A DNA stretch of 64,000 nt from assembly GCF_003732705.1 (NCBI RefSeq), contig NZ_MOBR01000023.1:1-64000 (forward strand), written 5' to 3'. Under the pieces are notes generated by a model, which was not told the DNA's origin, made no database searches, and saw only the letters and a program-made list of their open reading frames with translations. Origin of the DNA: Pseudomonas frederiksbergensis. GTDB lineage: Bacteria > Pseudomonadota > Gammaproteobacteria > Pseudomonadales > Pseudomonadaceae. Below, piece after piece: positions 8,236-17,993 of the stretch; position 1 is the first letter of the stretch, and the number at the start of each line of letters is the position of its first letter. A program made the translations under genes and the position numbers.

Positions 8236-9117
8236 ATGAACGAGCATACCCACGTAAACGGGATCTACCCTTTCCCGGCCGTCATGCAGTCTCGGACGAT
8301 CGAAATCAATGGTGCATCCATCCATGTGCGGGTCGGCGGTCATGGGCCGGCAGTCATCATGCTGCACGGCTTCGGTACAACGGGCGACATGTGGGGGCAT
8401 CTGGCGAGCGCACTCATCGAAGATCACATGATTATCGTGCCCGACCTGCGTGGCTGGGGCCTTTCGTCGAAGCCTGATGGCGGCTATGACAAGAAGACGC
8501 AGGCTGCGGACATAGTGGGTGTCCTGGACGCTCTGGGTGTTCAAACGGTCGATTTGGTAACGCACGACATCGGCGTGATGGTCGGCTACGCAGTTGCCGC
8601 CATCCACCCCGAGCGTGTTAGCCGATGGGTGGCAATCGATGCGCCGCTACCCGGCATCGGGCCATGGGGTCAGATCACACAAGATCCGGCCATGTGGCAC
8701 TTTGGCTTTGGTGGCCAGGACATGGAGCGCTTGGTCGCCGGTCGCGAGCGCATTTATCTCGACCGGTTCTGGAACGAACTTTCTCAGGATCAAACGCGGT
8801 TTGATGAAGCGAAGCGCCAGCATTATGCGGCGCTCTATGCGCAACCCGGCGCAATGCGAGCGAGCTTTGCCCAGTTCCTGGAGTTCAGTCAGGATGCGAT
8901 CGACAACAAGGCGCTACTTGCGCAAGGCAAGCTTCAAATGCCGGTCTTGGCCTTGGGTGGCGAAGCGACATTCGGCCCTATGATCGGCGCGGTGTTGCGA
9001 AGTGTTGCCGATAACCTCGAAGCCGTGATTATTCCGGATTGCGGGCACTGGATCACCGAAGAGCAGCCCCAGGCGACGACAGACTTGGTTGTCGATTTCC
9101 TGCATCGTCGTTCTTGA
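8236..9117 (+). CDS. alpha/beta hydrolase, epoxide hydrolase/haloacetate dehalogenase-like
   Basis: This 293-residue alpha/beta hydrolase has a cap domain. The oxyanion loop is MLHGFGTTGDMW, and the nucleophile elbow is VTHDIGVMV, so an Asp takes the place of Ser. That is diagnostic of epoxide hydrolases and haloalkane or haloacetate dehalogenases. The catalytic His is in CGHWITEEQP. The region PWGQITQDPAMWHFGF matches the cap. ATG 8236 is preferred over 8215 because CTGGAG lies 8 bases upstream. It is divergent from a TetR repressor and probably induced by its substrate, which cannot be named. Confidence 0.85.
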   Translation: MNEHTHVNGIYPFPAVMQSRTIEINGASIHVRVGGHGPAVIMLHGFGTTGDMWGHLASALIEDHMIIVPDLRGWGLSSKPDGGYDKKTQAADIVGVLDALGVQTVDLVTHDIGVMVGYAVAAIHPERVSRWVAIDAPLPGIGPWGQITQDPAMWHFGFGGQDMERLVAGRERIYLDRFWNELSQDQTRFDEAKRQHYAALYAQPGAMRASFAQFLEFSQDAIDNKALLAQGKLQMPVLALGGEATFGPMIGAVLRSVADNLEAVIIPDCGHWITEEQPQATTDLVVDFLHRRS

Positions 9118-9212
9118 GTTAACCACGTTCGCTGTTTTACCGGGTCATGTCGCGAGCCTTACTGGGGCCTCTGTAACATCCTTTGATGTTGGTCGACTGG
9201 TCACCGTTATCG

Positions 9213-9244
9213 CTGTGGCGAGGGAGCTTGCTCCCTCGCCACAG
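9213..9244. repeat. perfect 14-bp-arm REP hairpin
   Basis: CTGTGGCGAGGGAG and its exact complement flank CTTG. It lies in the gap between two convergent genes (hydrolase and galactose dehydrogenase), where it can stop transcription from both sides. Confidence 0.85.
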
Positions 9245-9288
9245 AGATTCCATCGCTGGCTCTACCTCTTGACTGACGGGCATGAGAC

Positions 9289-9303
9289 GAAATCTGTCCC
9301 CTG
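9289..9303. repeat. half copy of the GGGGACAG palindrome
   Basis: GAAATCTGTCCCCTG matches only the right arm of the family; no left arm is present within 40 bases. It is likely a decayed copy. Confidence 0.5.
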
Positions 9304-9307
9304 TTCC

Positions 9308-10234
9308 TCAATCGTAAAACGCCTCGACCAACGCCCGGCTCCCCACAAAAAAACTGTCCGCAACCAACCGCAACGGCTGAAGATCCAGGTCACTGGTCTT
9401 GTCGTCAATCAACTGCTGAAAATGCCGATACACCGCCGCGTACTCGCCCTCCTCCGATACCGCTTGGCGCACGCCGTCGACGCTCAACAAAGCACCGCCG
9501 TTGTCCAGTCGCAGGACGCCTTCAGTGCAGCGAATCTCGATGCTCCAGAGTTCGTCATGGCCGTGATCGAAATCGAACTCCGCGCGGACATCGAGGTGGC
9601 GCGCGTCGGACATTTTGATCGACGCGGCAATCGGCGACTGGCAGTTGCTGGGGACGCGCAGTTCGGCGGATTCGACAAACAGCGGCAACGCCAGCAGATG
9701 CGTGGCAATCGACAAGGCATTGATGCCCGGATCGAAGACGCCCAGGCCTCCGGGTTGCCAGATCCACGTCTGGCCGGGGTGCCACTTGCGCACGTCTTCC
9801 TTCCAGTCGATCTGCACGCTTTGCAGGGTGCGGGTGGCCAGCCAATCACGGGCAGCCTGAATGCCGGGTGCGTAGCGTGAATGCCAGGCGAACAAACCGC
9901 TGACGCCTTGCTCCGCGATCTGATTCACCAACGCCATCGCTTCACCCAGCGTGGCGCACGGCGGTTTTTCGACCAGCACGTGTTTGCCAGCGGCAAGTGC
10001 TTGTTGCACCAGGGCGAAGCGTCCTTGGGGCGGTGTGCAAAACGCAATCGCATCGACGGGCGGGCCGTTTTCCAGCAGCTCACCCAGGGACTTGAAGTTC
10101 TCGACCCCGGCGCAGGGCTGCCCTTGGGTGGCGACGGACACCAACTGGAACGCGGGATTGGCGTGGATAGCGGGGACGTGTTGGTCCTGGGCAATCTTGC
10201 CGTAGCCCACCAGACCGAGACGGATCGGTTGCAT
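9308..10234 (-). CDS. gal: D-galactose 1-dehydrogenase (Gfo/Idh/MocA family)
   Basis: This 308-residue NAD(P)-dependent oxidoreductase oxidises D-galactose to the lactone, the first step of the De Ley-Doudoroff route. It has an N-terminal Rossmann motif (LGLVGYGKIAQDQHVPAI), the family signature EKPP (HVLVEKPPCATLG), and a long match to the known P. fluorescens galactose dehydrogenase as I remember it (KEDVRKWHPGQTWIWQPGG, LRLDNGGALLS). AGGAG lies 6 bases before ATG 10234. It is alone here and not beside galactonate genes. Confidence 0.88.
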   Translation of the reverse strand: MQPIRLGLVGYGKIAQDQHVPAIHANPAFQLVSVATQGQPCAGVENFKSLGELLENGPPVDAIAFCTPPQGRFALVQQALAAGKHVLVEKPPCATLGEAMALVNQIAEQGVSGLFAWHSRYAPGIQAARDWLATRTLQSVQIDWKEDVRKWHPGQTWIWQPGGLGVFDPGINALSIATHLLALPLFVESAELRVPSNCQSPIAASIKMSDARHLDVRAEFDFDHGHDELWSIEIRCTEGVLRLDNGGALLSVDGVRQAVSEEGEYAAVYRHFQQLIDDKTSDLDLQPLRLVADSFFVGSRALVEAFYD

Positions 10235-10387
10235 CAATGACTCCTGATTATTTTTCTTATCTTGGTAAGCGTGCGCGCAAGGTTACACCTCCCGGATCAT
10301 TGATCGCAGCCCCCCACCGAACCTTTACCCGACAACCACCGTCCGAGTTAGAGCATTAATGCCCACCACTCGCTGCGAGGTCGCCGC

Positions 10388-11299
10388 TTGAAAGCCGCCA
10401 TCATCAAAAAATACCGTCTGATCATCAAGACCATGGGCTATGTCGGCTGGGCGCTGTTCTGGTTGTTGCTCTGGGATATCGCCGTCACCGTGGACTTCAT
10501 GCTGATTCTCAACAGCAAGATCACCCTGCCACTGATGCCTCTGACGTTGCTCGGTTCGGCATTGGTGGTGTTGATCAGTTTTCGCAACAGCAGTGCCTAC
10601 AATCGCTGGTGGGAAGCGCGCACGTTGTGGGGGGCGATGGTCAATAACTCCCGCAGCTTTGCGCGGCAAGTCCTGACGTTTCTGGATGACCCGGGTCATG
10701 AGGTCAATCCGATGAAATCAACCCTGCTGCGCCGCCACGTGGCGTACGTAAATTGCCTGGCGGCGCACTTGCGGGGTCAGCCGTGCCCGGACGAGATACG
10801 CGCGTTTATTCCCGCCGAGGAGTTCGCGCGCAGCGGCTCTACCAATAACTTTGCCAACGACATCCTCAACGGTTCCGCGGCACTGTTGGCCCAGGAATAC
10901 AAGGCCGGGCACCTGGACAGCATTCGCCTGGCGCGGCTGGAGACGACCCTGGTTGACTTGTCCAACAGCCAGGGCGGCATGGAGCGGATTGCCAATACGC
11001 CGCTGCCCTACCCTTACGTGTATTTCCCGCGGCTGTTTATTTCGCTGTTCTGCCTGATTGTGCCGGTGGGGCTGGTCGAGTCCCTGGGCTGGTATACCCC
11101 GCTGGCCTCGACGGTGGTGGGTTTCATGCTGCTGGCCATCGAACGCATCGGCACCGATCTGCAAAGCCCGTTCCGCAACAGCGAACACCAGATCCAGATG
11201 GAAGCCTTGTGCGAAACCATCGAGAAGAACCTGCACTCCATGCAGCGCGATTCGCTGGGCGGCGAACGTCTCCACTACCCCAGCCCGGCGGTGATTTAA
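10388..11299 (+). CDS. bestrophin-like membrane channel protein
   Basis: This 303-residue protein is of the bestrophin/UPF0187 family, the bacterial relatives of pentameric anion channels. Features are two N-terminal membrane segments (GWALFWLLLWDIAVTVDFML and the LMPLTLLGSALVVLISF region), the characteristic FRNSSAYNRWWEARTLWG signature, and C-terminal membrane helices around LFISLFCLIVPVG. The start is probably the TTG at 10388 with CGAGG about 9 bases upstream; the next ATG would cut 15 conserved-looking residues. Its physiological ion is unknown. It is a stand-alone gene. Confidence 0.85.
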   Translation: MKAAIIKKYRLIIKTMGYVGWALFWLLLWDIAVTVDFMLILNSKITLPLMPLTLLGSALVVLISFRNSSAYNRWWEARTLWGAMVNNSRSFARQVLTFLDDPGHEVNPMKSTLLRRHVAYVNCLAAHLRGQPCPDEIRAFIPAEEFARSGSTNNFANDILNGSAALLAQEYKAGHLDSIRLARLETTLVDLSNSQGGMERIANTPLPYPYVYFPRLFISLFCLIVPVGLVESLGWYTPLASTVVGFMLLAIERIGTDLQSPFRNSEHQIQMEALCETIEKNLHSMQRDSLGGERLHYPSPAVI

Positions 11300-11407
11300 C
11301 AAAAATGCGGCGAGTGGTGAATTATTCCGTGTCTGCATGTATCTGAACCAAGAGGACGTGCCATTAAAACAATGGCATCGACAGCCATCAGGGACAGAGT
11401 AATTCGC

Positions 11408-12910
11408 ATGAACTCAAGCAAGAAAACCGTCAATCCCATCGGATTGGAAGACATCACCATTGTCGACGACGCCAAGATGCGCAAGGCGATCACCGCCGCC
11501 GCACTGGGCAATGCCATGGAATGGTTCGACTTCGGCGTCTATGGCTTCGTCGCCTATGTGCTCGGCAAGGTGTTCTTTCCCGGCGCGTCCCCCAGCGTGC
11601 AGATGATCGCCGCACTGGCGACCTTTTCGGTGCCCTTCCTGATCCGTCCTCTGGGCGGTCTGTTCTTCGGTGCATTAGGCGACAAATATGGCCGGCAGAA
11701 AGTCCTGGCGGCCACCATCGTGATCATGTCCCTCAGCACCTTCGCCATCGGGCTGATTCCGTCCTATGACACGATTGGCATCTGGGCCCCGATCCTGCTG
11801 TTGCTGGCCAAGATGGCCCAAGGCTTCTCGGTGGGTGGCGAATACACCGGCGCCTCGATCTTCGTCGCCGAGTATGCCCCGGACCGCAAGCGCGGCTTCC
11901 TCGGGAGTTGGCTGGACTTCGGCTCCATCGCCGGGTTTGTCCTCGGTGCAGGCCTGGTGGTGCTGATTTCCGCGGTGATCGGCGAAGAGCAATTCCAGGC
12001 GTGGGGCTGGCGTCTGCCGTTCTTCCTCGCCCTGCCCCTGGGCATGATCGGTCTCTATTTGCGTAACGCACTCGAAGAGACGCCGGCCTTCCAGCAACAC
12101 GTCGAAAAACTGGAACAAGGCGACCGCGAAGGTTTGGCACGCGGCCCGAAAGTATCGTTCAAGGAAGTCGCCACCAAGCACTGGCGCAGCCTGATGACCT
12201 GCATCGGTGTGGTGGCCGTGACCAACGTCACCTACTACATGCTGCTCACCTACATGCCGAGCTATCTTTCGCACAACCTGCACTACAGCGAAAATCACGG
12301 CGTGTTGATCATCATCGCGATCATGGTTGGCATGTTGTTCGTGCAGCCCCTGATCGGCTTTATCAGCGACAAGATTGGCCGCCGGCCCTTCATCCTGTTC
12401 GGCAGCATCGCGCTGTTCTGCCTGGCCATTCCTGCCTTTATGCTAATCAACAGCGGCAAGCTCGGGCTGATTTTTTCAGGGCTGCTGATCATTGCCGTGG
12501 TGCTCAACTTCTTCATCGGCGTGATGGCCTCGACCCTGCCGGCGATGTTCCCCACGCACATCCGCTACAGCGCTTTGGCCAGCGCGTTCAACGTGTCGGT
12601 GCTGATCGCGGGCCTGACGCCGACCTTGGTGGCGTGGCTGGTGGAAAGCACCAACAACCTGTACATGCCGGCGTATTACCTGATGGTGATCGCCATCGTG
12701 GGCCTGGTGACCGGCATTACCATGAAAGAAACGGCAAACATGCCCCTGCGCGGCGCGGCTCCAGCGGCTTCCGATCTTGAGGAAGCGAAGGAGCTGCTGC
12801 AGGAGCACGAAGACAATATTGAACAGAAGATCGAAGACATAGACGCCGAAATCGCCGCGTTGGAGGCCAAGCGCAAGACGCTGGTGCAACAGCACCCGCG
12901 CATCGACTGA
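11408..12910 (+). CDS. proP: ProP-type glycine betaine/proline:H+ symporter (MFS)
   Basis: This 500-residue major facilitator protein has the same length as E. coli ProP. It opens with GNAMEWFDFGVYGFVAYVLG, typical of the metabolite:H+ symporter branch, and has the loop 2-3 motif GALGDKYGRQKV, twelve hydrophobic segments, and a C-terminal alpha-helical coiled coil (EEAKELLQEHEDNIEQKIEDI). That coiled coil is the osmosensing hallmark of ProP. It would import compatible solutes under osmotic stress. ATG 11408 is chosen for the length match. The gene ends 5 bp from the convergent GGDEF/EAL gene. Confidence 0.93.
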   Translation: MNSSKKTVNPIGLEDITIVDDAKMRKAITAAALGNAMEWFDFGVYGFVAYVLGKVFFPGASPSVQMIAALATFSVPFLIRPLGGLFFGALGDKYGRQKVLAATIVIMSLSTFAIGLIPSYDTIGIWAPILLLLAKMAQGFSVGGEYTGASIFVAEYAPDRKRGFLGSWLDFGSIAGFVLGAGLVVLISAVIGEEQFQAWGWRLPFFLALPLGMIGLYLRNALEETPAFQQHVEKLEQGDREGLARGPKVSFKEVATKHWRSLMTCIGVVAVTNVTYYMLLTYMPSYLSHNLHYSENHGVLIIIAIMVGMLFVQPLIGFISDKIGRRPFILFGSIALFCLAIPAFMLINSGKLGLIFSGLLIIAVVLNFFIGVMASTLPAMFPTHIRYSALASAFNVSVLIAGLTPTLVAWLVESTNNLYMPAYYLMVIAIVGLVTGITMKETANMPLRGAAPAASDLEEAKELLQEHEDNIEQKIEDIDAEIAALEAKRKTLVQQHPRID

Positions 12911-12915
12911 CGTCC

Positions 12916-15813
12916 CTAGCGACTGATCAAGGATGTCGCCAACAACGCCGCCAACCCCATCGGTTTGGCAAAGTAATAACCCTGAGCCTGCCCTGCGCCC
13001 ATTTCGCGCAGCAGGTCCAGGGTCGCTTGATCCTCGACACCTTCCGCCACCACGCTCAAGTCCAGGGATTCGGCCATGCGCACAATCGCCCGGACGATCG
13101 CGCGACTGCGGGCGCTGGTGGTCAGTTCGAGGATGAACGACTTGTCGATCTTCAAGCCGCTGAAACGGTATTGATGCACATAGCTCAGGGATGAAAACCC
13201 GGCGCCAAAGTCATCGAGCACCACCGACATGCCGTTGTCGGCCAATTGCTGCATGGTCAGGCGGGCAATCGCCGGCTCGGCCACCAGCGCACCTTCGGTC
13301 AACTCCAGGCAAATCCGTGACGGCGCGACCCCGTGCCGCGCCAACAGCGCCAGCACATCACTGGCGAAGTCCGGGCGGGTCATGCTGTAGCTGGAGCAAT
13401 TGACGTGCACCGGCGGCCAATTGGCGTGCTCGGGCTGGGCGAGGATCACGGCGATGCTGGTAAGCATGTACAAATCCAGTCGACCGATCAGGCGCAAACC
13501 CTCGACATCCGGCAAAAACTCGCCCGGCGCGATCACCCGACCGCCCGGCTGATGCCAGCGGATCAGCGCTTCCAGGGCCAACAGTTCGCCGGTTTCGACG
13601 CTGACGATCGGCTGGAAATACGGCAGCAGTTCGTCGGTCCGTTTGAGCGCGTTGCGCAAGGCGCCTTCCCGTTCGACCTGGTCCGATACTTCGCGGCGCA
13701 CTTCCTGGTTGAACACCGCGTAGCTGTCACGGCCGGCACTCTTGACCCGGTACATCGCGGCATCGGCGTCGCGCAACAAGTCGGCGGGCTCGTGATGGAA
13801 CTGATTGTCGGCGCTGACAATACCGATACTGCAGGACGAAAAAACCTGATGGCCATTGATGACAAACGGCAGGTCAAACGCCACCAGAATCCGCTCGGCG
13901 ATTTCGATCACCACCTCCAGCGGCGCCTCGGGCGCGAGCACCGAAAACTCATCGCCCCCCAAGCGCGCCAGCATGTCGGTGTCGCGCAGGCAACCGCGTA
14001 AACGCTGGGCGGCCTGCATCAACAGCAGGTCGCCAAAATGATGGCCGAGGCTGTCGTTGACCATTTTGAAACGGTCTAGGTCGATGAACATCACCGCCAG
14101 GTGCCCGCCTTCGCTGCCGAACCGCGACCAGGCCAGATTGAGGCGCTGTTGCAGGTAGGTGCGATTCGGTAGCCCGGTCAGCGCATCGTGGGAGTTTTCG
14201 TGCTGCAACTTGGCATTGGCGTGATCAAGCTCACGGGTGCGGTTCTGCACCCGGGCTTCGAGTTTGAGGTTGGCGGCATGGATCGCTTCGGCGGCGGTGC
14301 GCCGGGACAACGCGGTATCGATGTGGCGCGACACGAACGTCAGCAATTCCTGGTCACGCAGGGTGTAGCGCACCTGGGAGGTATAGCTTTGCACCGCGAG
14401 CACGCCACGCACCACATCGCCATCGAACAGCGGGATGCCCAGCCAGGAATAGGATCGGTAATACACATCGGCGACTTCAATTTCGCCTTCCACGGTCAGT
14501 CGTTCTGCCTCGTCGGAATCAATCAGGCACGCTCGACGCTGACGGATGACGTACTCGGTCAAGCCCCGGCTCCCACGCCGTGCCACCGGGCGAATCGTCT
14601 GCCGCTCATCGACGTAGTACGGAAAGGTCACTTCAGTGGTCGCGTCGTCGAACAGCGCAATGTAGAAGTTCTGCGCGAACAGCAGATCACCGACGATGCC
14701 ATGCAAGGTTTTAAACAACTCCGCCATGTCCCCAGGCTGGCTCGACAGCTCAGCAATCTGGAACAGCGCGCTCTGCAGATGTTCGGCGCGCTCTCGATCG
14801 GCCACTTCCTGCCTCAAGGCGTCGTTAAGTGCCGAAAGCTCCAGGGTACGACGCATCACCGTCTCTTCCAGGTCCGCCCGGTGCAGAATTCGGTCCAGCG
14901 CCATGGCCACGTGGCGGGCCACCACCAGAAACAGCGCGCGGTCTTCAGCGCTGTAGGTACGAGACACGTCGTAGACCTGCATCGCCAGCATGCCAAACAC
15001 TTCATCCGACGCATTTTTCAACGGTGCGCCCATCCAGAACTCGGGACGATCACCCACGCAGTAGAAACGCCCCTCGGCCTGGGCCGCGAGAATGCCGGCG
15101 GAGTCGATCAGCAACGGCTGGCCGGTGGTCAATACGTAGGCGGTCAGCGACAGGTGCGAAGGGTCCAGGTATTCGTAGTTTTCGGACTCCAGGGCATCAA
15201 CGTCGATGATGTCGACGTAATACGGGTAGTCCATCTTGCCAGTGCGCGGGTCATACAGCGCGAGATAGAAGTTCTCGGCATCGATGAGGCTGGCCAGCAG
15301 TCGGTGAACCCCCACCAGAAACACGGAACGGTCACGGGTCGAACTGGCCAGGTAGGTAATTTCATACAGCACACGCTGGGTAATCTGCGCACGGGCCAGG
15401 GTATTGGTCTGGACCTGAATGCCCAGGCGCTGGGCAAACTCGGCGAGCGCCGGTTCCTCGGCATCGTCAACGGGCGCGAGCAGCCAGCCCAGCACACTTT
15501 CGCCACGCCCGGTCGGCCAGCGGTGCAACTTCCAGGTCAGGCAAAAGGCTTCAAAGTCTTCATTCGCAACGCTTGACGGCCACTGCACCCGAGGGTCGCC
15601 CTGCCCGACCAGATGCATTTGCTCACCGGCGCGATAAACCACCCACGAAGTGGTGTGAGTCCAGCTGCGCGCTGAGTCGAGTAAATGTTCGATGGTGTCC
15701 CCGTTGCCAGCGTAGGCCATGCCGACAGTATCCATGTTCCCTTTTAGTTGAGAGGCGGAAACGCCGCAATCGTTCGATTGCCGCGTGGCGTCGGTCAATG
15801 GACGAACACTCAT
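12916..15813 (-). CDS. GAF-GAF-GGDEF-EAL cyclic-di-GMP enzyme
   Basis: This 965-residue soluble signalling protein has two GAF-like sensory domains (about residues 165-325 and 350-505), a short coiled linker ending in LDHANAKLQHENSHDALTGL, then GGDEF and EAL domains. The cyclase motif ARLGGDEFSVL is intact, with an RDTD inhibitory site just before it. The phosphodiesterase motifs are also intact: EALIRW, ELTEGAL, DDFGAGFSSL, LKIDKSF and VVAEGVED. Both activities are therefore possible. Start ATG 15813 follows CAGGGAGCG. No transmembrane helix is seen, so it should sense a cytoplasmic small molecule. The gene is monocistronic. Confidence 0.93.
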   Translation of the reverse strand: MSVRPLTDATRQSNDCGVSASQLKGNMDTVGMAYAGNGDTIEHLLDSARSWTHTTSWVVYRAGEQMHLVGQGDPRVQWPSSVANEDFEAFCLTWKLHRWPTGRGESVLGWLLAPVDDAEEPALAEFAQRLGIQVQTNTLARAQITQRVLYEITYLASSTRDRSVFLVGVHRLLASLIDAENFYLALYDPRTGKMDYPYYVDIIDVDALESENYEYLDPSHLSLTAYVLTTGQPLLIDSAGILAAQAEGRFYCVGDRPEFWMGAPLKNASDEVFGMLAMQVYDVSRTYSAEDRALFLVVARHVAMALDRILHRADLEETVMRRTLELSALNDALRQEVADRERAEHLQSALFQIAELSSQPGDMAELFKTLHGIVGDLLFAQNFYIALFDDATTEVTFPYYVDERQTIRPVARRGSRGLTEYVIRQRRACLIDSDEAERLTVEGEIEVADVYYRSYSWLGIPLFDGDVVRGVLAVQSYTSQVRYTLRDQELLTFVSRHIDTALSRRTAAEAIHAANLKLEARVQNRTRELDHANAKLQHENSHDALTGLPNRTYLQQRLNLAWSRFGSEGGHLAVMFIDLDRFKMVNDSLGHHFGDLLLMQAAQRLRGCLRDTDMLARLGGDEFSVLAPEAPLEVVIEIAERILVAFDLPFVINGHQVFSSCSIGIVSADNQFHHEPADLLRDADAAMYRVKSAGRDSYAVFNQEVRREVSDQVEREGALRNALKRTDELLPYFQPIVSVETGELLALEALIRWHQPGGRVIAPGEFLPDVEGLRLIGRLDLYMLTSIAVILAQPEHANWPPVHVNCSSYSMTRPDFASDVLALLARHGVAPSRICLELTEGALVAEPAIARLTMQQLADNGMSVVLDDFGAGFSSLSYVHQYRFSGLKIDKSFILELTTSARSRAIVRAIVRMAESLDLSVVAEGVEDQATLDLLREMGAGQAQGYYFAKPMGLAALLATSLISR

Positions 15814-16063
15814 CAGCGCTCCCTGAGCCAAAATCTGGCGATACTTTCTTATTGAACACTAGCAATGTGCCAGCGATCTTTCCGTTTAAAGCTTATAGAA
15901 GTATTTATCAATGGTTTTATTTGCTTTAGTGCCAACTATGGGACGGACGACGAGTTATTCGCTATTTGTTGTCCTGGTCAGGCGTTTCCTGGCAAACCAA
16001 CAAGATCCGCGCGACCCGCACTTGTCCTATCCTTCATGCAACCAATCACTCCGGACATCCGCC

Positions 16064-16735
16064 ATGCCCGCCCCCGAAACCACCCTCCTCGACAGCTGGC
16101 ACCACAACGCCCGATCCTGGATCGAAGCCATCCGCAGCGGGACGATCGAAAGCCGCCAGCAGGTCACCAATCAGGCCATTCTGCTGGCAGTGTTAAGCCG
16201 TCAGCCCGAGCGGGTGCTCGACCTGGGCTGCGGTGAGGGCTGGCTGTTACGTGCGCTGGCTGAACGAGGCATCGAGGCGGTCGGGGTGGATGGCGATGCG
16301 ACGTTGATCGAAGCGGCGCGGGCGGCGGGTTCTTCGCGGGTGCATGTGGCGAGCTATGAAGAGCTGGTGGAGGCCAAGGCTGATATCGGCAGCGACTACG
16401 ACCTGATCTGCGCCAACTTCGCCCTGTTGCACCAGGACATCATCCCTCTGCTCGCGGCCATGAACGCCCTGCTGGCCCCTGGCGGCGCACTGGTGATCCA
16501 GACGCTGCATCCGTGGACCGCGGCGGCTGGCGACTATCAGGATGGTTGGCGTGAAGAGACGTTCACTGGGTTCAAGGGCCAGTGGCAGCCCATGCCGTGG
16601 TATTTCCGTACCTTGTCCAGTTGGCTGAATGCGCTGGACATGGCGGGTTTTCGGCTCGCTGGCCTGCAGGAACCGCAGCACCCGCAAAGTCCGGTGCCGC
16701 AGTCGTTGCTGTTGGTGGCGGAGCAACGGGGGTGA
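16064..16735 (+). CDS. class I SAM-dependent methyltransferase
   Basis: This 223-residue protein has the methyltransferase fold. Motif I is VLDLGCGEGWLLRALAERG (residues about 50-68), the acidic end of beta 2 is GVDGD, and motif IV is YDLICANFALLHQD, followed by LAPGGALVIQTLHPW. The substrate is unknown; the fold resembles small-molecule (UbiE-like) enzymes. ATG 16064 begins the conserved part, whereas an upstream in-frame extension reads through intergenic DNA. It ends 10 bp from the convergent GGDEF gene. Confidence 0.85.
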   Translation: MPAPETTLLDSWHHNARSWIEAIRSGTIESRQQVTNQAILLAVLSRQPERVLDLGCGEGWLLRALAERGIEAVGVDGDATLIEAARAAGSSRVHVASYEELVEAKADIGSDYDLICANFALLHQDIIPLLAAMNALLAPGGALVIQTLHPWTAAAGDYQDGWREETFTGFKGQWQPMPWYFRTLSSWLNALDMAGFRLAGLQEPQHPQSPVPQSLLLVAEQRG

Positions 16736-16745
16736 GCCCTGGTCA

Positions 16746-17783
16746 TCACACGACTTGATTACGCCCATTACGCTTGGCCTTGTACAGCGCGTCATCGGCC
16801 CGTATCACCAGGCTTTCCACCGTGTCGTGCGCGTTGGCGAGAGCAACCCCAAACGAAGCCGTCACCGTATCCAACACTTCATCAGTGCCGCGCGCCTTGA
16901 TCCGCAACGCCTGGATCTTCTGGCGCAGCTCCTGCGCGAAGTCACGGGCGGCGCTGAGATCGGCGCAGTCTCGCAGGATCACGCAAAACTCTTCGCCACC
17001 ATAACGTGCCGCCAGACCCTGGGGTGGCAGTGAGCTGCGCAAGACCTGGCCGACATGTTTGAGCACGCGATCGCCCAGTGGGTGGCCGTATTGGTCATTG
17101 AATTGTTTGAAGTGATCGATATCCAGCATGACGAGCGCAACACCGTGCGTAGGTGTGCTCAACGCCTGCTCTAACAATCGGGAGAAGGTGCTTCGATTGA
17201 GTACCTGAGTCAGGCCGTCCAGCGTCGCGTCGAGTTGGGCTCGCTCAAGTTTGTCGCGCAGGTTTTTAATCTCCGCTTGAGCCGTGTGCAACTGACTGAG
17301 GAAACGCTCCTGCTGATCGTGCATCGCCTGAGTGCTCTGTTGCAGCTCGCTGAGTATGGCGGGCAACCTTTTATCGACCGGCTCCGCGAGCATTTCCAGG
17401 CATTGCCCGAGGCTGGCCTTGAAGTTGAGACTGCCATTGACGCTATGGGAGACATCGCGCTCCATGCCATCAACCAGGTTGATCGCTTGCTGCTGGCCGG
17501 CGCGGGCATCTTCCAGTTCGTCACGAATAATGTAGTCACGAAACAGCCTGGACGCGGACTCCGAAGGGAAATAATCGAAATCTTTGACGACCCGGTCCAG
17601 GTGACGATTGAGTTCAGGTTCCAGGCCTTTGCTGTAGGTGTACCAAAGGGCGTAGTGCACCGGGTTGGGCGGGATGTTGTGTCGCACCATGAGCGGCACG
17701 GCTTGCTTGAGTAAAGCTGCCGCCTCGCGGTAGTCCTCTGGATACAACGCTAAGGCAGTCGCATGCAGCTCTGATTGGCTCAT
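16746..17783 (-). CDS. diguanylate cyclase (GGDEF domain protein)
   Basis: This 345-residue protein has a helical N-terminal domain (residues 1-170), a coiled coil (QSTQAMHDQQERFLSQLHTA to LRDKLERAQLD), and a C-terminal GGDEF domain with active-site GGEEF (ARYGGEEFCVIL), DIDHFKQFNDQYGH and ADDALYKAKRNGRN. It should make c-di-GMP from GTP. The RxxD inhibitory site expected a few residues before GGEEF is replaced by PPQG, so product inhibition at that site is unlikely. The ATG at 17783 starts the conserved sequence; the frame upstream runs into a REP element. Confidence 0.92.
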   Translation of the reverse strand: MSQSELHATALALYPEDYREAAALLKQAVPLMVRHNIPPNPVHYALWYTYSKGLEPELNRHLDRVVKDFDYFPSESASRLFRDYIIRDELEDARAGQQQAINLVDGMERDVSHSVNGSLNFKASLGQCLEMLAEPVDKRLPAILSELQQSTQAMHDQQERFLSQLHTAQAEIKNLRDKLERAQLDATLDGLTQVLNRSTFSRLLEQALSTPTHGVALVMLDIDHFKQFNDQYGHPLGDRVLKHVGQVLRSSLPPQGLAARYGGEEFCVILRDCADLSAARDFAQELRQKIQALRIKARGTDEVLDTVTASFGVALANAHDTVESLVIRADDALYKAKRNGRNQVV

Positions 17784-17885
17784 GACATCACTATTATTGG
17801 TTGTTATTGGCGAATTGCGCGGGAGCATAGCGTTACGTAGATCAAACGGCCATCCCACGGGGGCTTTATCGCCAGTGTTTAATTG

Positions 17886-17972
17886 GTGGGAGCGAGCTTG
17901 CTCGCGATGACGGTTTGTATCCAACACGCGTGTTGCCTGGCAGTGCGCAATCGCGAGCAAGCTCGCTCCCAC
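17886..17972. repeat. inverted pair of REP elements
   Basis: Two REP hairpin sequences (core GGGAGCGAGCTTGCTCGCG) face each other with 23-bp perfect arms at 17886-17908 and 17950-17972. The pair lies between the diguanylate cyclase start and the RidA end. Confidence 0.9.
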
Positions 17973-17993
17973 AAGGATCTGCGGATGCCTGGA

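Noticed and set aside
9089..9880. Open frame of 263 codons on the plus strand
   Set aside because: It lies antisense to the galactose dehydrogenase gene, has low-quality composition, and contains no family motif. It is a shadow of high GC coding on the other strand.
14188..15576. Open frame of 462 codons on the plus strand
   Set aside because: It is antisense to the GGDEF/EAL gene, whose domain motifs are all intact on the minus strand.
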